Shown piece by piece: positions 49,640 through 59,756 of a DNA stretch of 64,000 bases. Numbering within the stretch: the first letter of the stretch is position 1; each line of letters opens with the position of its first letter. The position numbers and the translations under genes were made by a program. The DNA is from Cranoglanis bouderius (Eukaryota; Chordata; Actinopteri; Siluriformes; Cranoglanididae), in NCBI GenBank assembly GCA_023630585.1, contig CM042552.1, forward strand, positions 15,167,001 to 15,231,000. Reading direction: 5' to 3'. Below the pieces are notes generated by a model. It saw nothing but the letters and a program-made list of their open reading frames with translations. It did not search any database and was not told the origin of the DNA.

Positions 49640-50030
49640 AATGCCTTCAGGCTTTGCTATGGAATGTGCAACGGAATGTGTCTATTACTTTCTGTCTTGT
49701 GGGCAAAAAACTGAGTCTGTTTGGGCATGTAATAATGCAGCAGTATCGTCTGGCAGAAGGGAGCAGCATGAGCAGGTTGTGGTTTGGATGGCTGGGGACT
49801 TTTATGATCCACAATGGAATAAATATCCTAAAGGAGAGAAGCTCTAGTACACTGGGCAGGTCGTACTACATGCTGCAGGGTTTTGTGGTCAAGAGCAGTG
49901 CAGTTCCCGAACCAGCAGGTCATGTTTTGGGATAGGATGCTATCAATAGTTCAGGTGTAGAATGACCTGAGGATTCTGGGTCTCAGACAGGAACCTCTTA
50001 AGGAGACTGTGTTTGAAGAGACGTTGATGT
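49640..50030 (-). mobile_element. Possible LINE-1/Tx1-type C-terminal fragment
   Basis: The minus-strand text 'SHPNHNLLMLLPSARRY' resembles the 'HPSHxLFxLLPxGxRYR' region near the C-terminus of some fish LINE-encoded proteins. The plus strand shows matching non-coding phrases ('cagcatgagcaggttg', 'gatggctggggact'). The frame is broken and short, so this is a tentative call. Confidence 0.4.
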
Positions 50031-50039
50031 GCTTTTTTT

Positions 50040-50040
50040 T

Positions 50041-50072
<32 letters not shown>

Positions 50073-51246
50073 TACAACAACTCTGGTGTTGTGCTGTGAA
50101 AAACTATTTGGCAAAATAAATATTGAAGCAAAAAAAAAAAAATGTTAGCCAACACCTATCACCAATGTGAAACTCCTTAAATAACATTATCATTTAAAAA
50201 CTGTATTTTGTGTTTACTCAGGCTGCCTTTGTTGTATCTTAGTTTTTGGTTTAATTTCTGAAACAATTTAGTATGAGATATACACAAAAATAGAAGAAAT
50301 CAGGCAAATAGTTTTTCACAGCACTGTATGTTAAGTAATGTGTGTGATCCTGCCTGTTTTTGGTAGTCCATGATCTGTTCACCTACAGCAGGGTATTGAG
50401 CAGGAAAAAGCCTGCAAGTGGAACTCCAGCTCACTACATATATGTCTAAATAAATGTTGCAACAAAATGTGCAAGTGGACACATAGGGTCATTTTTGACT
50501 GACAATGTGACAACCTGCTGGCTTCAGTAGTGGGCCAACCAGAATTCAGTGGGGGCCTGTGCTACCACAGTTACATACTGTGACAGTACCTACTGCATCC
50601 GATTCAGTACATACTACTCAGCCGTTGATACAGTACATACAGATCAGCATAAATGGTAAGCATGAATAGCCGGACGTACTACACGATGTGGATTCTGACA
50701 GTTCTTCCGCGCCAGTGTTGTTGCCTTATGGGATAGCGCAGCATGCATAGTGTCCAGTGGTTCCATATTGCAGAATCTCGGCGGAAGCAGTAGGTCATCT
50801 GAGTATTTCTTGCCTGCTGTTTTATGAATACTGAGAATTCACACATACTACTCCTTTGGCATACTGATTTGCACCTAATGTGTAGTAGGGATATTCGGAC
50901 GCAGCCAGGGTCCCTTGTGGTCAAAAGTGGTATAACTAATTGCTAGCTCTTAGCTTTCTTGAAAAATTAAGAGTAAGGTGAAAAATATCCGGGTTTCAGC
51001 TAGCCACAGTGGAAGCCTTTAATGGTACAGTAGACTCAATAGTATATACATGTAACAGGTGCAGCAGGTAAAGAAATTCTGAATTCTGATTGGTCAGAAG
51101 GTTAAAATGTCATTTCATGCATAAAAGTGGTAAATTACTCTACCATTACTTTTTAGTATAACTTTGTACTTTTTATTTCACAGTTAATTTTAAGTTAAAT
51201 TTAACCCTGTTGATTTTTAGTATTTGCTTGTGATATGTGTGGGTAC
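50040..51246. other. clic6 upstream intron, nothing further recognised
   Basis: Lies between the two alternative first-exon sets of clic6. AT-rich low-complexity sequence near 50030-50080, then unremarkable DNA. No coding sequence supported. Confidence 0.5.
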
Positions 51247-51348
51247 CTTTATATAGAGAGAGATCTCCCAGTCTGAAGGGTCAGGACTGTAAACTTTCGT
51301 CTCAATCTGATCGACTGGACATCTCTTTGGAGGCTTCATTTCCTCTTC
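51247..51348 (-). CDS. clic6: clic6 alternative upstream exon (long form)
   Basis: A 102-bp, 34-codon minus-strand exon with a good acceptor (ttggcttttgcag before 51348) and a donor (AAG|gtaccc at 51247-51246). It encodes KPPKRCPVDQIETKVY and then 'SDWEISLYIK'. The last residues align with the IELFVK end of the short form's first exon and with the ITLFVK that precedes the CLIC fold in human CLIC6. Its donor is phase 0, like the short first exon, so it can join exon 2 (47095) in frame. It therefore provides the junction between the acidic N-terminal extension and the CLIC core. It is predicted from sequence only. Confidence 0.7.
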
Positions 51349-51484
51349 CTGCAAAAGCCAAACTTACACACTGGTTTTTACACACTACTTCCTCAGCAGG
51401 TTTTGGCTTCTCCATACTGAACTGCTTTAGTGTCTATATTCTCAGTTCCTCATTTCATAATTAATCCTATTTGATCCTCATTAC

Positions 51485-52183
51485 CTACTTCATTATTTCC
51501 ATCATTATAATTTTTCTCTCTGCTTCTTTCACTGCTTTAGACCCATCTAGCTGTTTGTCTTTGTCATTCAGTTTATCCCTGATGGAGTGTACCTTTTCCA
51601 TGTCCTTATATTCTTCAGTTAACTCCAAACCTGTAACATCATGCATTTCTTCAGCCACCTGTTGTGGTTGTTCATTATTTCCTGTAGGCTTTATTGCATC
51701 AAACAAATACAAACTATCTGACTGCCAAACTGTGGTCTTAGCTTTTGCTTCCTGTCCAACCTCCTCCTTTTCTGCTATTTCACCAGCTTTGCTTGCAGTG
51801 GGCTTTTGTTTTTTGTCTGGGAAAACTCTACTTTGACTTTCAAAGGTATCATCATCCTGAAAGAACTTGAATTGATTTCTGGGGTACTTGGTAGACTTCA
51901 GTCATCTCTGATGTAACTAACTTCACATAAAAATTATTTGAAATGTTGGTCAAAGACAACAGGCTCCATTAGCTCTTTTGTTTCCTTCTCCATGTTCAAA
52001 GAAACAGAGACTTGTTCCTGTAATGGAATTTGAATGAATCTATTATCCTTAATTCCTCTTTCACTATAAAAGTAAGAAACACCTTGTTGGTCTTCCGCCA
52101 TCAATTTTTAAACTTCCTCAAGCTTATCATTTGCTGGAAAACTGTGTTGCTTCTCTTTGTCTCCAGATCCAGATCCCTCTACT
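51485..52183 (-). pseudogene. clic6: Decayed part of the clic6 acidic N-terminal exon
   Basis: Continues the coding-like character of 52184-52861 but in shifting frames with stops. One frame has 'SGSGDKEKQHSFPANDKL' and 'ITDNRF'-like text, another 'FYVKLVTSEMTEVYQVP'. A final open run from 51901 to 51485 reads 'FKFFQDDDTFESQSRVFP', 'EIAEKEEVGQEAKAK' and 'DKLNDKDKQLDGSKAV', ending TAG immediately before a GTAATG donor-like site. The composition (acidic, lysine- and glutamine-rich) matches the upstream frame. The simplest reading is that a once longer parchorin-type exon is accumulating frameshifts. Sequencing error or an unusual multi-exon structure are alternatives. Confidence 0.5.
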
Positions 52184-52861
52184 TTACTGCAACATTACTG
52201 TAACATCATTACTGAACACAGAGTTTGATGTTTTCCTTTTCTCTTGACACGGCTTATCCATTATTCTTACCTTAGAGGATACCACCACTTCCTGTTCAGC
52301 TATGTTCTCTGCACTCTGTCCCTCCTTTGGCTTATCCTCCATCTTTAATGAAACTCTTGTGTTTTTGTCTTTACACAGAATTTCTGATTTCTGCTCATAT
52401 TCTCTGGTAGTTACTGAAAAAAAATCAGCATTGCTTTGTGGTATGTTTTGAGTTCGTAGTGCAATGTGAGGTTGGTTTTCGGTTGCCACAGGCGGATCAA
52501 CCTCAGCCTGTAATTCAGACACTCTGAGGTCCACTTGTTCCAGCTCCTTTTCTAACTCTTTATCAAGATTTTTGTTTTGAGCTCCCATTTCTTTATGTTC
52601 TGCATCACTAGCATTATCCACAAACTTTGTGCCCCATTCTCCTGGTTTGACATGCACTATGACTGGAGCCAGTTCTGCTTCCTGTTGTAAATCAGGTGCA
52701 GGTGTCTGTTTTCCTGTTGTTCTATCCTCACCTCCCATGCCAATGTCCTCATCCACTTCATCTGCTAGTTCAATCTCTTGCCCATCTTCTTCCCCAGTCT
52801 CCAGATGGTCCACGTCAGTGTGGATTATTGTGACATTAGAAAGTTCCATGCCAGTTTTGCC
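52184..52861 (-). CDS. clic6: clic6 long-form acidic N-terminal exon (parchorin-like)
   Basis: A minus-strand frame open from a strong acceptor (pyrimidine-rich tract then cctcag before 52861) to a TAA at 52184-52186, about 225 codons. The first methionine is at 52849 (MELSNVTIIHTDVDHLETGE). The region is strongly acidic: 'EEDGQEIELADEVDEDIG', 'LDKELEKELEQVDLRVSEL', 'KMEDKPKEG'. Mammalian CLIC6 is distinguished from other CLICs by a long acidic N-terminal region of this kind. An in-frame donor-like ACA|gtaatg (52199-52193) would skip the stop and join phase 0 to the 102-bp exon at 51348, giving an open long form. That donor is weak at its last exon base. Expression is untested. Confidence 0.6.
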   Translation of the reverse strand, partial: GKTGMELSNVTIIHTDVDHLETGEEDGQEIELADEVDEDIGMGGEDRTTGKQTPAPDLQQEAELAPVIVHVKPGEWGTKFVDNASDAEHKEMGAQNKNLDKELEKELEQVDLRVSELQAEVDPPVATENQPHIALRTQNIPQSNADFFSVTTREYEQKSEILCKDKNTRVSLKMEDKPKEGQSAENIAEQEVVVSSKVRIMDKPCQEKRKTSNSVFSNDVTVMLQ

Positions 52862-53194
52862 CTGAGGTATAATATGAAGAGAAAGGTTTGACAAACAATA
52901 AGAGGATATTAACTCCTCTTTATAACTGCCACTTCAGAGCTATTGTGATTGCCTTTCCACTCTACACATATGTAACATGGCTTGCTGTGTCTCCTTGCTT
53001 TATCTCCACCCTTTTTCTACAGAGGATTATGGTGAATTTCTAATCCCCATCACCCACGTGACTTGGCTGTTATCCTAAATCTGCTGCACAGAGAACCTGG
53101 CTGACCTGGATGTCTGAACAGCAGGGTACATCCTAAACATTCCTGACTTGGGAGACATATTATGCCTCCTCTTTCTGAAAAGCCCAGAAATGTC

Positions 53195-53580
53195 TCAGAC
53201 ATTGGCAGATCACACGTAAGTGTCACCTAAGAGTCACCAGAATGGCTTTATTGCACCTTGGTATAGATTCTACAAGTTTCTGGAGCTGAACTGAAGGGAT
53301 GAACACAATTCTTCCAAACACAATTCTTCCCTACAAAATCCCTCAGTTTGGTTGAGATCTGGTGAAGGCCATAGCATTTGATTTACATAATTTTTACTCT
53401 TATCAAACCAGGGTCCAACATGATAGATCAAATCTGGCCATCGAGGTCCACTGTTCTGCAGAGTTTAGCTCCAACCCTAATCAAACACAGCTGAACAAGC
53501 CAACTAATGTCTTCATAATTACTGGAAAATTACTGGCAGGTAAGTTTGGAGGTTGGAGCAAAACGCTTGTGATAGATTAA
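53195..53580. repeat. Two dispersed DNA-transposon fragments
   Basis: 53215-53400 contains 'ttgcaccttggtatagattc' and 'gttgagatctggtgaaggcc', phrases of an abundant fish Tc1-like family. 53410-53570 contains 'ctgcagagtttagctccaac' and 'taatcaaacacagctgaaca', phrases of another very common fish non-autonomous element. Neither has a coding frame. Confidence 0.6.
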
Positions 53581-53606
53581 GCTTCACTGTTGCCAATATC
53601 AAATGT

Positions 53607-53925
53607 ACAGGTGCATCTCAAAAGATTAGAATATCATGGAAAAGTTCATTTTTTCCAGTAATTTAATTAAAAAAGTGGAACTTTCATATATTCTAGATTA
53701 CACATAAAGTGAAATATTGCAAGCCTTTTTTTATCTTGATGATTACGGCTTACAGCTCATGGAAATCAAAAATCCAGTATCTCAAAATATTAGAATAAAG
53801 AATTTATAATACAGAAATGTCGACCAGAGAAGAGCTCTAATCAGCTAATTAACTCAAAACACCTGCAAAGGTTTCCTGAGTGTTTAATCACTCAGTCTGG
53901 TTCAGTATAAACACCCACAATATTC
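53607..53925 (+). mobile_element. Tc1 left-end fragment
   Basis: Begins caggtgcatctcaaaagatt, followed by 'agaatatcatggaaaagttc' and 'tgattacggcttacagctca', the 5' end of a known fish Tc1 family. It stops near 53925, before any transposase sequence, where the minisatellite region begins. The partner end is absent. Confidence 0.8.
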
Positions 53926-53989
53926 ATGAGTAATATTCATGGAAAGTTGACTGGAGGGGAAAAGTGTAGTAGGAAAAGAGCCTACTTGA

Positions 53990-54535
53990 GCCTAGCGTGG
54001 TTGGCCATCTGGTCGGCCTCAGGTGTGAGCGGAGCGTGGTTGGTCGTCTGGTCGGCCTCTGGCAGGAACTTGGCTTTGAAGGCTGTCTGGTCGGCCTTTG
54101 GCGTGAACTTGGCTTTGAAGGCCGTCTGGTCGGCCTCTGGCGTGAACTTGGCTTTGAAGGCCGTCTGGTCGGCCTCTGGGCAGGAACTTGGCCATGGGGG
54201 CCGCCTGATTGGCCCCGGGCAGGAACATGGCCTTGGGGGCCGCCTGGTCGGCCCCGGGCAGGAACATGGGCATGAGCTTGGCCATGGAGGCCGCCTGGTC
54301 GGCCTCGGGCAAGAACTTGGGCATGAACTTGGCCTTGGAGGCCGCCTGGTCGGCCTCGGGCAGGAACTTGGGCATGAACTTGGCCTTGGAGGCCGCTTGG
54401 TCGGCCTCGGGCATGAACTTGGCCTTGGAGGCTGCCTGGTCAGCCTCGGGCAGGAACTTGGGCATGAACTTGGCCTTGGAGGCCGCTTGGTCGGCCTCGG
54501 ACAGGAACTTGGCCTTGGCTCTGGAGAGGAGGTCA
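53990..54535 (-). repeat. 39/51-bp coding-phase minisatellite
   Basis: About a dozen units of 39 bp or 51 bp (the longer with an extra 12 bp 'gaacttgggcat'), best seen at 54185-54530. On the minus strand the units encode FLPEADQAASKAK with or without FMPK. All unit lengths are multiples of three. The encoding frame changes once near 54195 by a single-base indel. The long plus-strand frame across the same units is a by-product. It lies downstream, in the minus sense, of the gag-like gene at 55272-55709. Confidence 0.85.
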
Positions 54536-54850
54536 CCTGGTTGACCTCTGACTTTAGCTCTGGAGATGAGGTCACCTCGTCGACCTCCGACAGGGACATG
54601 GCTTGAGAGGAAGTTGCCTCGTTGACCTCCGACTGGAGCTCTGGAGAGGAGGTCACCTCGTTGACCTCCAGCAGGAGCATGGATGAGAGGAGATCATCTT
54701 GTTGACCTCCGGCAGGAGCATGGCTTGAGAGGAGGTCGTCCCGTGGACCTCCGGCAGGAACATGGCTTGAGGGTAGGTCGTCCCGTGGACCTCCGGCATG
54801 AACGTGGCTGGAGTAGAGGTTGCCACGTTGACCTCCAGCTTGAGCTCCGC
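54536..54850 (-). repeat. Degenerate third minisatellite block
   Basis: Irregular units around 'ggagaggaggtcacctcgtt' and 'gacctccggcaggaacatgg'. They encode on the minus strand patterns such as 'SEVNEVTSSPELQ' and 'FLPEVHGTTSSQAM'. It bridges the 39/51-bp and 78-bp arrays and looks like a degenerate hybrid of both. Confidence 0.7.
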
Positions 54851-54854
54851 TGAA

Positions 54855-55245
54855 GAGACCATCTGCTGGGTCTCCAGCAGGAGCTCTGGGTTGGAGGTCG
54901 CCAGGTTGACCTCCAGTTGGAGCTCCGCAGGTGAGACCATCTGCTGGGTCTCCGGCTGGAGCTCTGGGATGGAGGTCACCAGGTTGAACTCCGGTTGGAG
55001 CTCCGCTAGGGAGACCATCTGCTGGGTCTCCGGCTGGAGCTCTAGGTTGGAGGTCACCAGGGTGACCTCCTGTGGGAGCTCCGCAGGTGAGACCATCTGC
55101 TGGGTCTCCGGCTGGAGCTCTGGGATGGAGGTCACCAGGTTGAACTCCGGTTGGAGCTCCGCTAGGGAGACCATCTGCTGGGTCTCTGGCTGTAGCTCTG
55201 CAGGTGCTCTCTTGTGGAGCTGCCCTTGAAACACTCCTGAGAGCA
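54855..55245 (-). repeat. 78-bp coding-phase minisatellite
   Basis: Five units begin 'gagaccatctgctgggtctc' at 54855, 54933, 55011, 55089 and 55167, exactly 78 bp apart. The units starting at 54933 and 55089 are nearly identical, giving a 156-bp higher-order period. On the minus strand each encodes 26 residues of the type ELQPETQQMVSPAELQ plus 'EVNLVTSNP'. The minus frame 55288-54653 stays open across the whole array. Confidence 0.92.
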
Positions 55246-55271
55246 GAAGTAGGAGCCTTGTATCTCTCGTT

Positions 55272-55709
55272 CTACACATGTGGGACACCGTAGTTTTGCC
55301 TGTCTGCTGCAGCCCTCGGTCGCACGAGCCTGGGGTTGAGGCTGAGAGAGAAATTCTTAAGGTTGGGAGCGAAGTCAGGACTCCCGAACATTTTGATTAA
55401 TAGTTCCACAAAGCTTGACATGGTACTTAACCTATTTGATCCGTTGGCAAGGTGAAGCTCCGCCCACTTTCGAGCTGAGCCTGCTAAGCGTGATAATAGG
55501 AACCCCAACCACTGCTTCTCGTCGGGTTTGGGGTCTTCTAAACTAAGTAAGTAAATTTGTGCCTGTAACAAAAAAAATTGGGGGTAAACAGAAAATCCAT
55601 CGTAGGCATCAATGGGATATATAAAAGTCCATTGTGGAAAAAGGATGGAATCGTATGCGGGTACAAAGGCTCCGGCGTGACGTCTCCTCCATTTCCCTGC
55701 TGCATCCAT
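55272..55709 (-). pseudogene. Gypsy gag-like N-terminal gene, truncated
   Basis: The start codon at 55709 (MDAAGKWRRRHAG) lies 18 bp inside the LTR edge. The capsid-like section reads 'YDGFSVYPQFFLLQAQIYL', 'EKQWLGFLLSRLAGSARKWA' and 'SSFVELLIKMFGSPDFAP', comparable to the gag N-terminal domain of gypsy and related domesticated genes. The frame stops at 55272 after about 145 residues. A second frame, overlapping by 17 bp, carries on into the minisatellites. No nucleic-acid-binding knuckle, protease or polymerase follows. It is a retroelement remnant. Domestication cannot be excluded but frame breaks argue against it. Confidence 0.7.
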
Positions 55710-55726
55710 GGTTAGGCGAAGTATTC

Positions 55727-56243
55727 TGTTAGGTGATGCGACGGAAGCAGATACAAGTGCAGGGAAAGTCACTTTATTAGGGATAGCCAAAAGTATAGGA
55801 GCATCCAAAAGTATTGGTACAGCAATAATCCAAAACGTTAGACAAAGGCGTAGTCAAAATCACAGGCGTGGGTCAGGCGATCGGCAAACGGCATAAACAA
55901 GGCGAGGAAAGAATCAAGAACACGAGACAAAGACAGGGTCGAAACCAGGAAACACATAATCAAAGTCAAAAGGCTTGGCAGTAGTTAGAACACGAGGTGG
56001 CTGAACTAATACTTCGCAATGAGGCGAAGAAACATGGGGGTATAAATACATGAAACCAATGAGACTCAAACACAAGACACCTGAGACACATTAGAACAGA
56101 ACCGATGAAAACACAGGGGCGGAGACAAGACATGAACCAAAACAAAACACACGTGGCAAAGTAAACAAAGTGAAAGTCACTGACTGCGGAAGTGCGCTGC
56201 TCGCATGCTTCGGCGATCAGTGCGAGGGGGAATCATAAGAACA
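55727..56243 (-). repeat. Gypsy LTR
   Basis: On the minus strand it runs from TGTTCTTATGATTCC (56243) to CCTAACA (55727), with TG...CA ends. It holds TATTTATA (plus 56041-56048) and AATAAA (plus tttatt, 55773-55778) in LTR order. The gag-like start codon follows within 20 bases. No second copy of this LTR was found in the window. Confidence 0.65.
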
Positions 56244-56249
56244 CTGGAG

Positions 56250-56700
56250 ATCCTTTTATACCAAGGATCTAGGACCATCCTGAGCTGAGATATTGAGGTT
56301 TCAGTAAACAGCTGTATAACCTAAATTTGTTATGTGCCATGACACAAAAATGGCCTGTCATGGTTAAACAAAGTAAAATAAAATAAAAAATTAATGCCAT
56401 GTTTATAGGCCGTGATGTTCTCTGGGAAGTTGAGTTTGATGCCAATTCCAGCACTGACATGACAGAACCCTGCCCCGAAGAGCTCACTTCAGGAGCAGGG
56501 TTCTTTCTGGTCCTACTTCAAGGACGGGGCCCAGGACATTTGTGGTGTTGAGCATGGAACTGCAGAGAAGACGATGTGAGCTGGGACCCAGTTTCTGTCC
56601 TCCTGGCTATAGCCCTAGAAGGGAGGACATCTTCTGCTAGTGGTTGCAGTTTTCAGCCGGGATAGGTGAAATGCTGGGGCAAGACATCGGTACCAGGGCA
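56250..56700. other. Unassigned sequence, possibly retroelement debris
   Basis: GC-richer stretch (56410-56690) between LTR and SINE with no frame or motif I can name. Confidence 0.4.
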
Positions 56701-56704
56701 AGAT

Positions 56705-56930
56705 GGCGGTGGTAGCTCAGTGGTTAAGAAATTGGGCTAGTAATTGGAAGGTCATGAGTTCAAATCCCAGCACTGCCAAGCTGCCACTGTTGGGCCCTTG
56801 AGCAAGGCCCTTAACCCTCAACTACTCCCTGGGCACTGCAGAAAAAAATGGCTGCCCAGTGTAGTGTGTGTGTTCACAACTCTTAATGTGTGTGCCAACC
56901 TGGATAGGTTAAATGCAGAGGACAAATTCT
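56705..56930 (+). repeat. tRNA-derived SINE-like copy
   Basis: 'ggtggtagctcagtggttaa' (A-box-like) and 'catgagttcaaatcccagca' (B-box-like) are followed by 'ctgccactgttgggcccttg' and 'ctccctgggcactgcag'. It is the best preserved 5' half of this family in the window and seems to have inserted into gypsy debris (56930-57120). Confidence 0.75.
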
Positions 56931-57120
56931 GAGTATGGGTTACCATACATTGGCCTTCACATGTCATTTGGTTGATGTGTTGTTGGATCTTGAAAGGGCC
57001 AATGTACTGGTGTGTCATTTTATACACCCCTGGGATACCTTGTCTTTTGTAGCCAGCCAGACTCGATCTTTGCTGGTCTGGTCTACCTGTTCAAGGCGTT
57101 GGTGACCTTGTAATGCCTCA
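56930..57120 (-). pseudogene. Gypsy integrase C-terminal fragment
   Basis: Minus-strand text 'KDRVWLATKDK...QG' and 'YKMTHQYIGPFKIQQHINQM' matches the conserved 'KLxPRFIGPFxIxxxINP' region after the gypsy integrase core. About 60 codons, with no intact frame. It belongs to a different copy from the LTR at 55727-56243. Confidence 0.65.
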
Positions 57121-57658
57121 GCACAAGCAGCATCATATAATTCACACAATTATAACCAGAAGAAATAAAACAATGGGCCTTCTCAGCCAGAGAACCCACA
57201 AGAAACTCTGTACCAAAATGTCTCCACTCAGGGAGCCATAAAACAAGGAATCCACCCCAGACACCCAGGAGCCACTTAAATCCAGCATGTGCATCTGCCT
57301 TATCTCAACCAACACGGCAAGCGTTAAAGGCCTCCTTGACCCAGGGCTGAACCCTCTCGACCACAGAAACTGCTCTCAAATGCAGTGATTTAGGCCTTTT
57401 TGGGCCAGACCAGTAAGGCCAATAAATTGTGGAAGAAAGGAGAGACCTTTTCGCTCAGTCACAAAGATTACACATTCCACAATTCCACACAAGGACTCGC
57501 ACATTCCACAATCGGTGCCTACCAGGAGCAACGACTGTGGGAATTAATACATCTTTGAACAACTGCAATCACCTATGTCCTACCATGTGTTGTTCTATTT
57601 TCGTCATGTGTATCACCTTTAAGTTGCCACTAATTATTTCATTTAATCATGTATTAGT

Positions 57659-58461
57659 GTAGTAGCCCTAGGAGGATCATTGTGTTTTAAATATTAGTAA
57701 TGTACTTTAAGTATAGTCAAACATGTCTTGTTTGGTATGAATGTGTTCATTGAGTGATTTCCTAAATCATAAGAGTAAGGAAATTTGTGTAGATTGTTCT
57801 GATATGTACATGCAAGTTTCAGGACAAAGTTTAATAATCCACTCATCATTGAAGAGTGCGGAACCACTCATCCACATGGACAAGGGGCTGATTAGCATAA
57901 TAGGTGGAGAATCTGGCTAACACCCCGCCCAAAGACAATATTGATTGGAGGAAGCACTCTGGGCTGGACTAGCCCAGGAAGTGTTAAAATCCTAAGAACA
58001 CAAGTTCTGAAGGTCGTCACTTGCTTCGCTCTCTCTCGTGTCTCTTGCTTCTTGGCACGTTTTGAAGGACGGGGTCGGCGGAGGGTCTCCAGAGCCAATC
58101 AACGTCGGGGAGATCAGATCACGTTTACCTCAGCCTGGGGACCCAGCGAGAGCCGCCGCCTGCTTTTCAAACCTCCCGCCTTCATTCCACTCAGCATTCC
58201 GATTGGTCTTCCGAGACGCCTCTCACCGACCAGACCGCTGACGACACCACGACGTAACGAGGAAATCCCTTCAACACAGCTAAGGCAAGCGCAATACCCC
58301 AGAATCTAGCTAATCTGGTGTCTATAATAAGTTGAGCCCTTCTAAAGGAAGTGAAGATAAATTAATAAGTTGATGGTTCGTTCAGATCATGGTCTGTGAA
58401 ATAGCATGCAACGCTAGAGACTCGGAACTTCATTCACCCTTCATCATCACCCGTTTATGTA

Positions 58462-58497
<36 letters not shown>

Positions 58498-58622
58498 CGT
58501 GTGTTTTATATATTAGATTAGTTTCTGTGTCATAGAATAGTTCAATAAAGTCTCGTCTGTCCTTAAATGCGTGTTCTTTTTGCTTACAAGTGTCTATTGC
58601 CTTGAATTGCGATTCTGCTACA
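57659..58622 (+). repeat. LTR-like block (possible solo LTR)
   Basis: Begins TGTAGTAGCCC and ends GATTCTGCTACA, giving TGTAG...CTACA complementary ends. It contains a CpG-rich promoter-like middle (58040-58290), a TATA-like 'tttatatatt' (58505) and AATAAA (58544-58549) followed by T/G-rich text. This order fits an LTR. No target duplication or second copy is visible, and flanking pol sequence is absent. 'TGGTGGAGAAT' at 58860 resembles the sequence after the 7461 LTR, so the true right edge may lie further right. Confidence 0.4.
58463..58502. repeat. (GT)n microsatellite
   Basis: About 16 GT units ending in GTGCGTGC variants. Confidence 0.95.
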
Positions 58623-58624
58623 TG

Positions 58625-59440
58625 CTCTTAGAATAATGTGTCACTATGTTTAGGATATTATTGCCGGTGGCCACGGAGGTAATATCTAATGCATAATTGA
58701 TGAATACACTAGTTTCAACTTATCGCTGGACGAATAGTTGATCAGTAATACTAAATTAGTCAAATTTCCCTTTACGAGCTGATCTGTTAATCTCTCTGAC
58801 ATCTCTGGAGGAGAATAAAGATAGCTCGATTTAACAACTAATTTTTACTTACGTAAAATGGTGGAGAATATATCAAATTAACCCAAACAGCTAATTTTCA
58901 CTACATATTCTGTTAGATAATGCGGGCATGCTTTAAAACTCTTGTCTCCTTTAAAACGGTGCTTTGAATCCAAGCGTGCGCTTTTCTATCATTTTTAAAG
59001 CTGATTCGCTACAACCTATACCTGCTCACTTCACCTAAACCATTGTGGGTGAGAGGGGGTTGGTAGCCCAGCACACACTGGAAAGGGAATTGTGTAGCTG
59101 AATGACAGGGAATTCTGGCCATACTCTGCCCTTGGTAGAAACTGTGCCAAAGACATGATAAAATTTATGTGCTGCAGCAGCAAATATCACAACAATTCAT
59201 ATCTAAACACACCTAGCCAGCATTATTATATACCCGTGTGATGCATCTGAAAGCACGCATTCATCACCCATTGGAAAAGTGCTGTTATATAAATGAACAA
59301 CAAACAATAACAACATAGCCAAGTCTTACCTTGTGATAATCTTTGTGTCATTTTATTTGAAAAGCAATCAATTAGTCCATAGGGAAGCTACAGTGTTACA
59401 CAGCTGTCAGGGGCTTGCTTTCTGTCCATTTTCAAGAAGT
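58625..59440. other. Intergenic DNA, nothing recognised
   Basis: No supported gene. May include the interior edge of the LTR-like element. Confidence 0.45.
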
Positions 59441-59512
59441 ACAAATGTAACTTATGTAACATAACCCATAATGACAAAGTGAGAAAAATGTTTTTAGAAT
59501 ATTTTTTGTTGC

Positions 59513-59548
<36 letters not shown>

Positions 59549-59640
59549 CTTAGTCTAGAAAAGTACTCAGACCTGTTACTCAGACCCAGTACTTTGTAGG
59601 CACACCTTTGACAGCAAATACAGCTTTGGGTCATATATAC
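59440..59640. mobile_element. Decayed Tc1 end with poly(A) run
   Basis: 'acccataatgacaaagtgag', 'gaaaagtactcagacc' and 'cacctttgacagcaaataca' are phrases of a widespread fish Tc1 family. A run of about 33 A residues (59514-59546) interrupts them. No transposase coding remains. Confidence 0.6.
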
Positions 59641-59756
59641 ATTCAAAAGATACACTTTTTTTATCAGTGTAAAATTTGTGTTGTATAAAATGTAAAATCC
59701 AAAGCTTTTGCATGATTACTACCACATACTGCTTTTGCAGCATTATTACCAGAACT

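Noticed and set aside
51237..51836. Two plus-strand frames (75 and 121 codons)
   Set aside because: Antisense to the clic6 long-form exons. Hydrophobic serine-rich shadow with no family match.
52629..52865. 78-codon plus-strand frame
   Set aside because: Antisense shadow of the acidic clic6 exon (serine/proline-rich complement of glutamate/glycine codons).
53926..54606. Long plus-strand open frame (226 codons) across the 39/51-bp repeats
   Set aside because: Repeats with units divisible by three leave several frames open at once. The minus strand carries the frame continuous with the gag-like region, and the plus product is low-complexity with no family resemblance.
54855..55245. CRISPR-like array (regular 78-bp spacing)
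   Set aside because: Units are contiguous tandem repeats without unique spacers, in a vertebrate genome, and encode a continuous peptide repeat.
56705..56780. Possible tRNA gene
   Set aside because: A- and B-box-like text is present but belongs to a SINE-like repeat seen in four copies. There is no complete cloverleaf.
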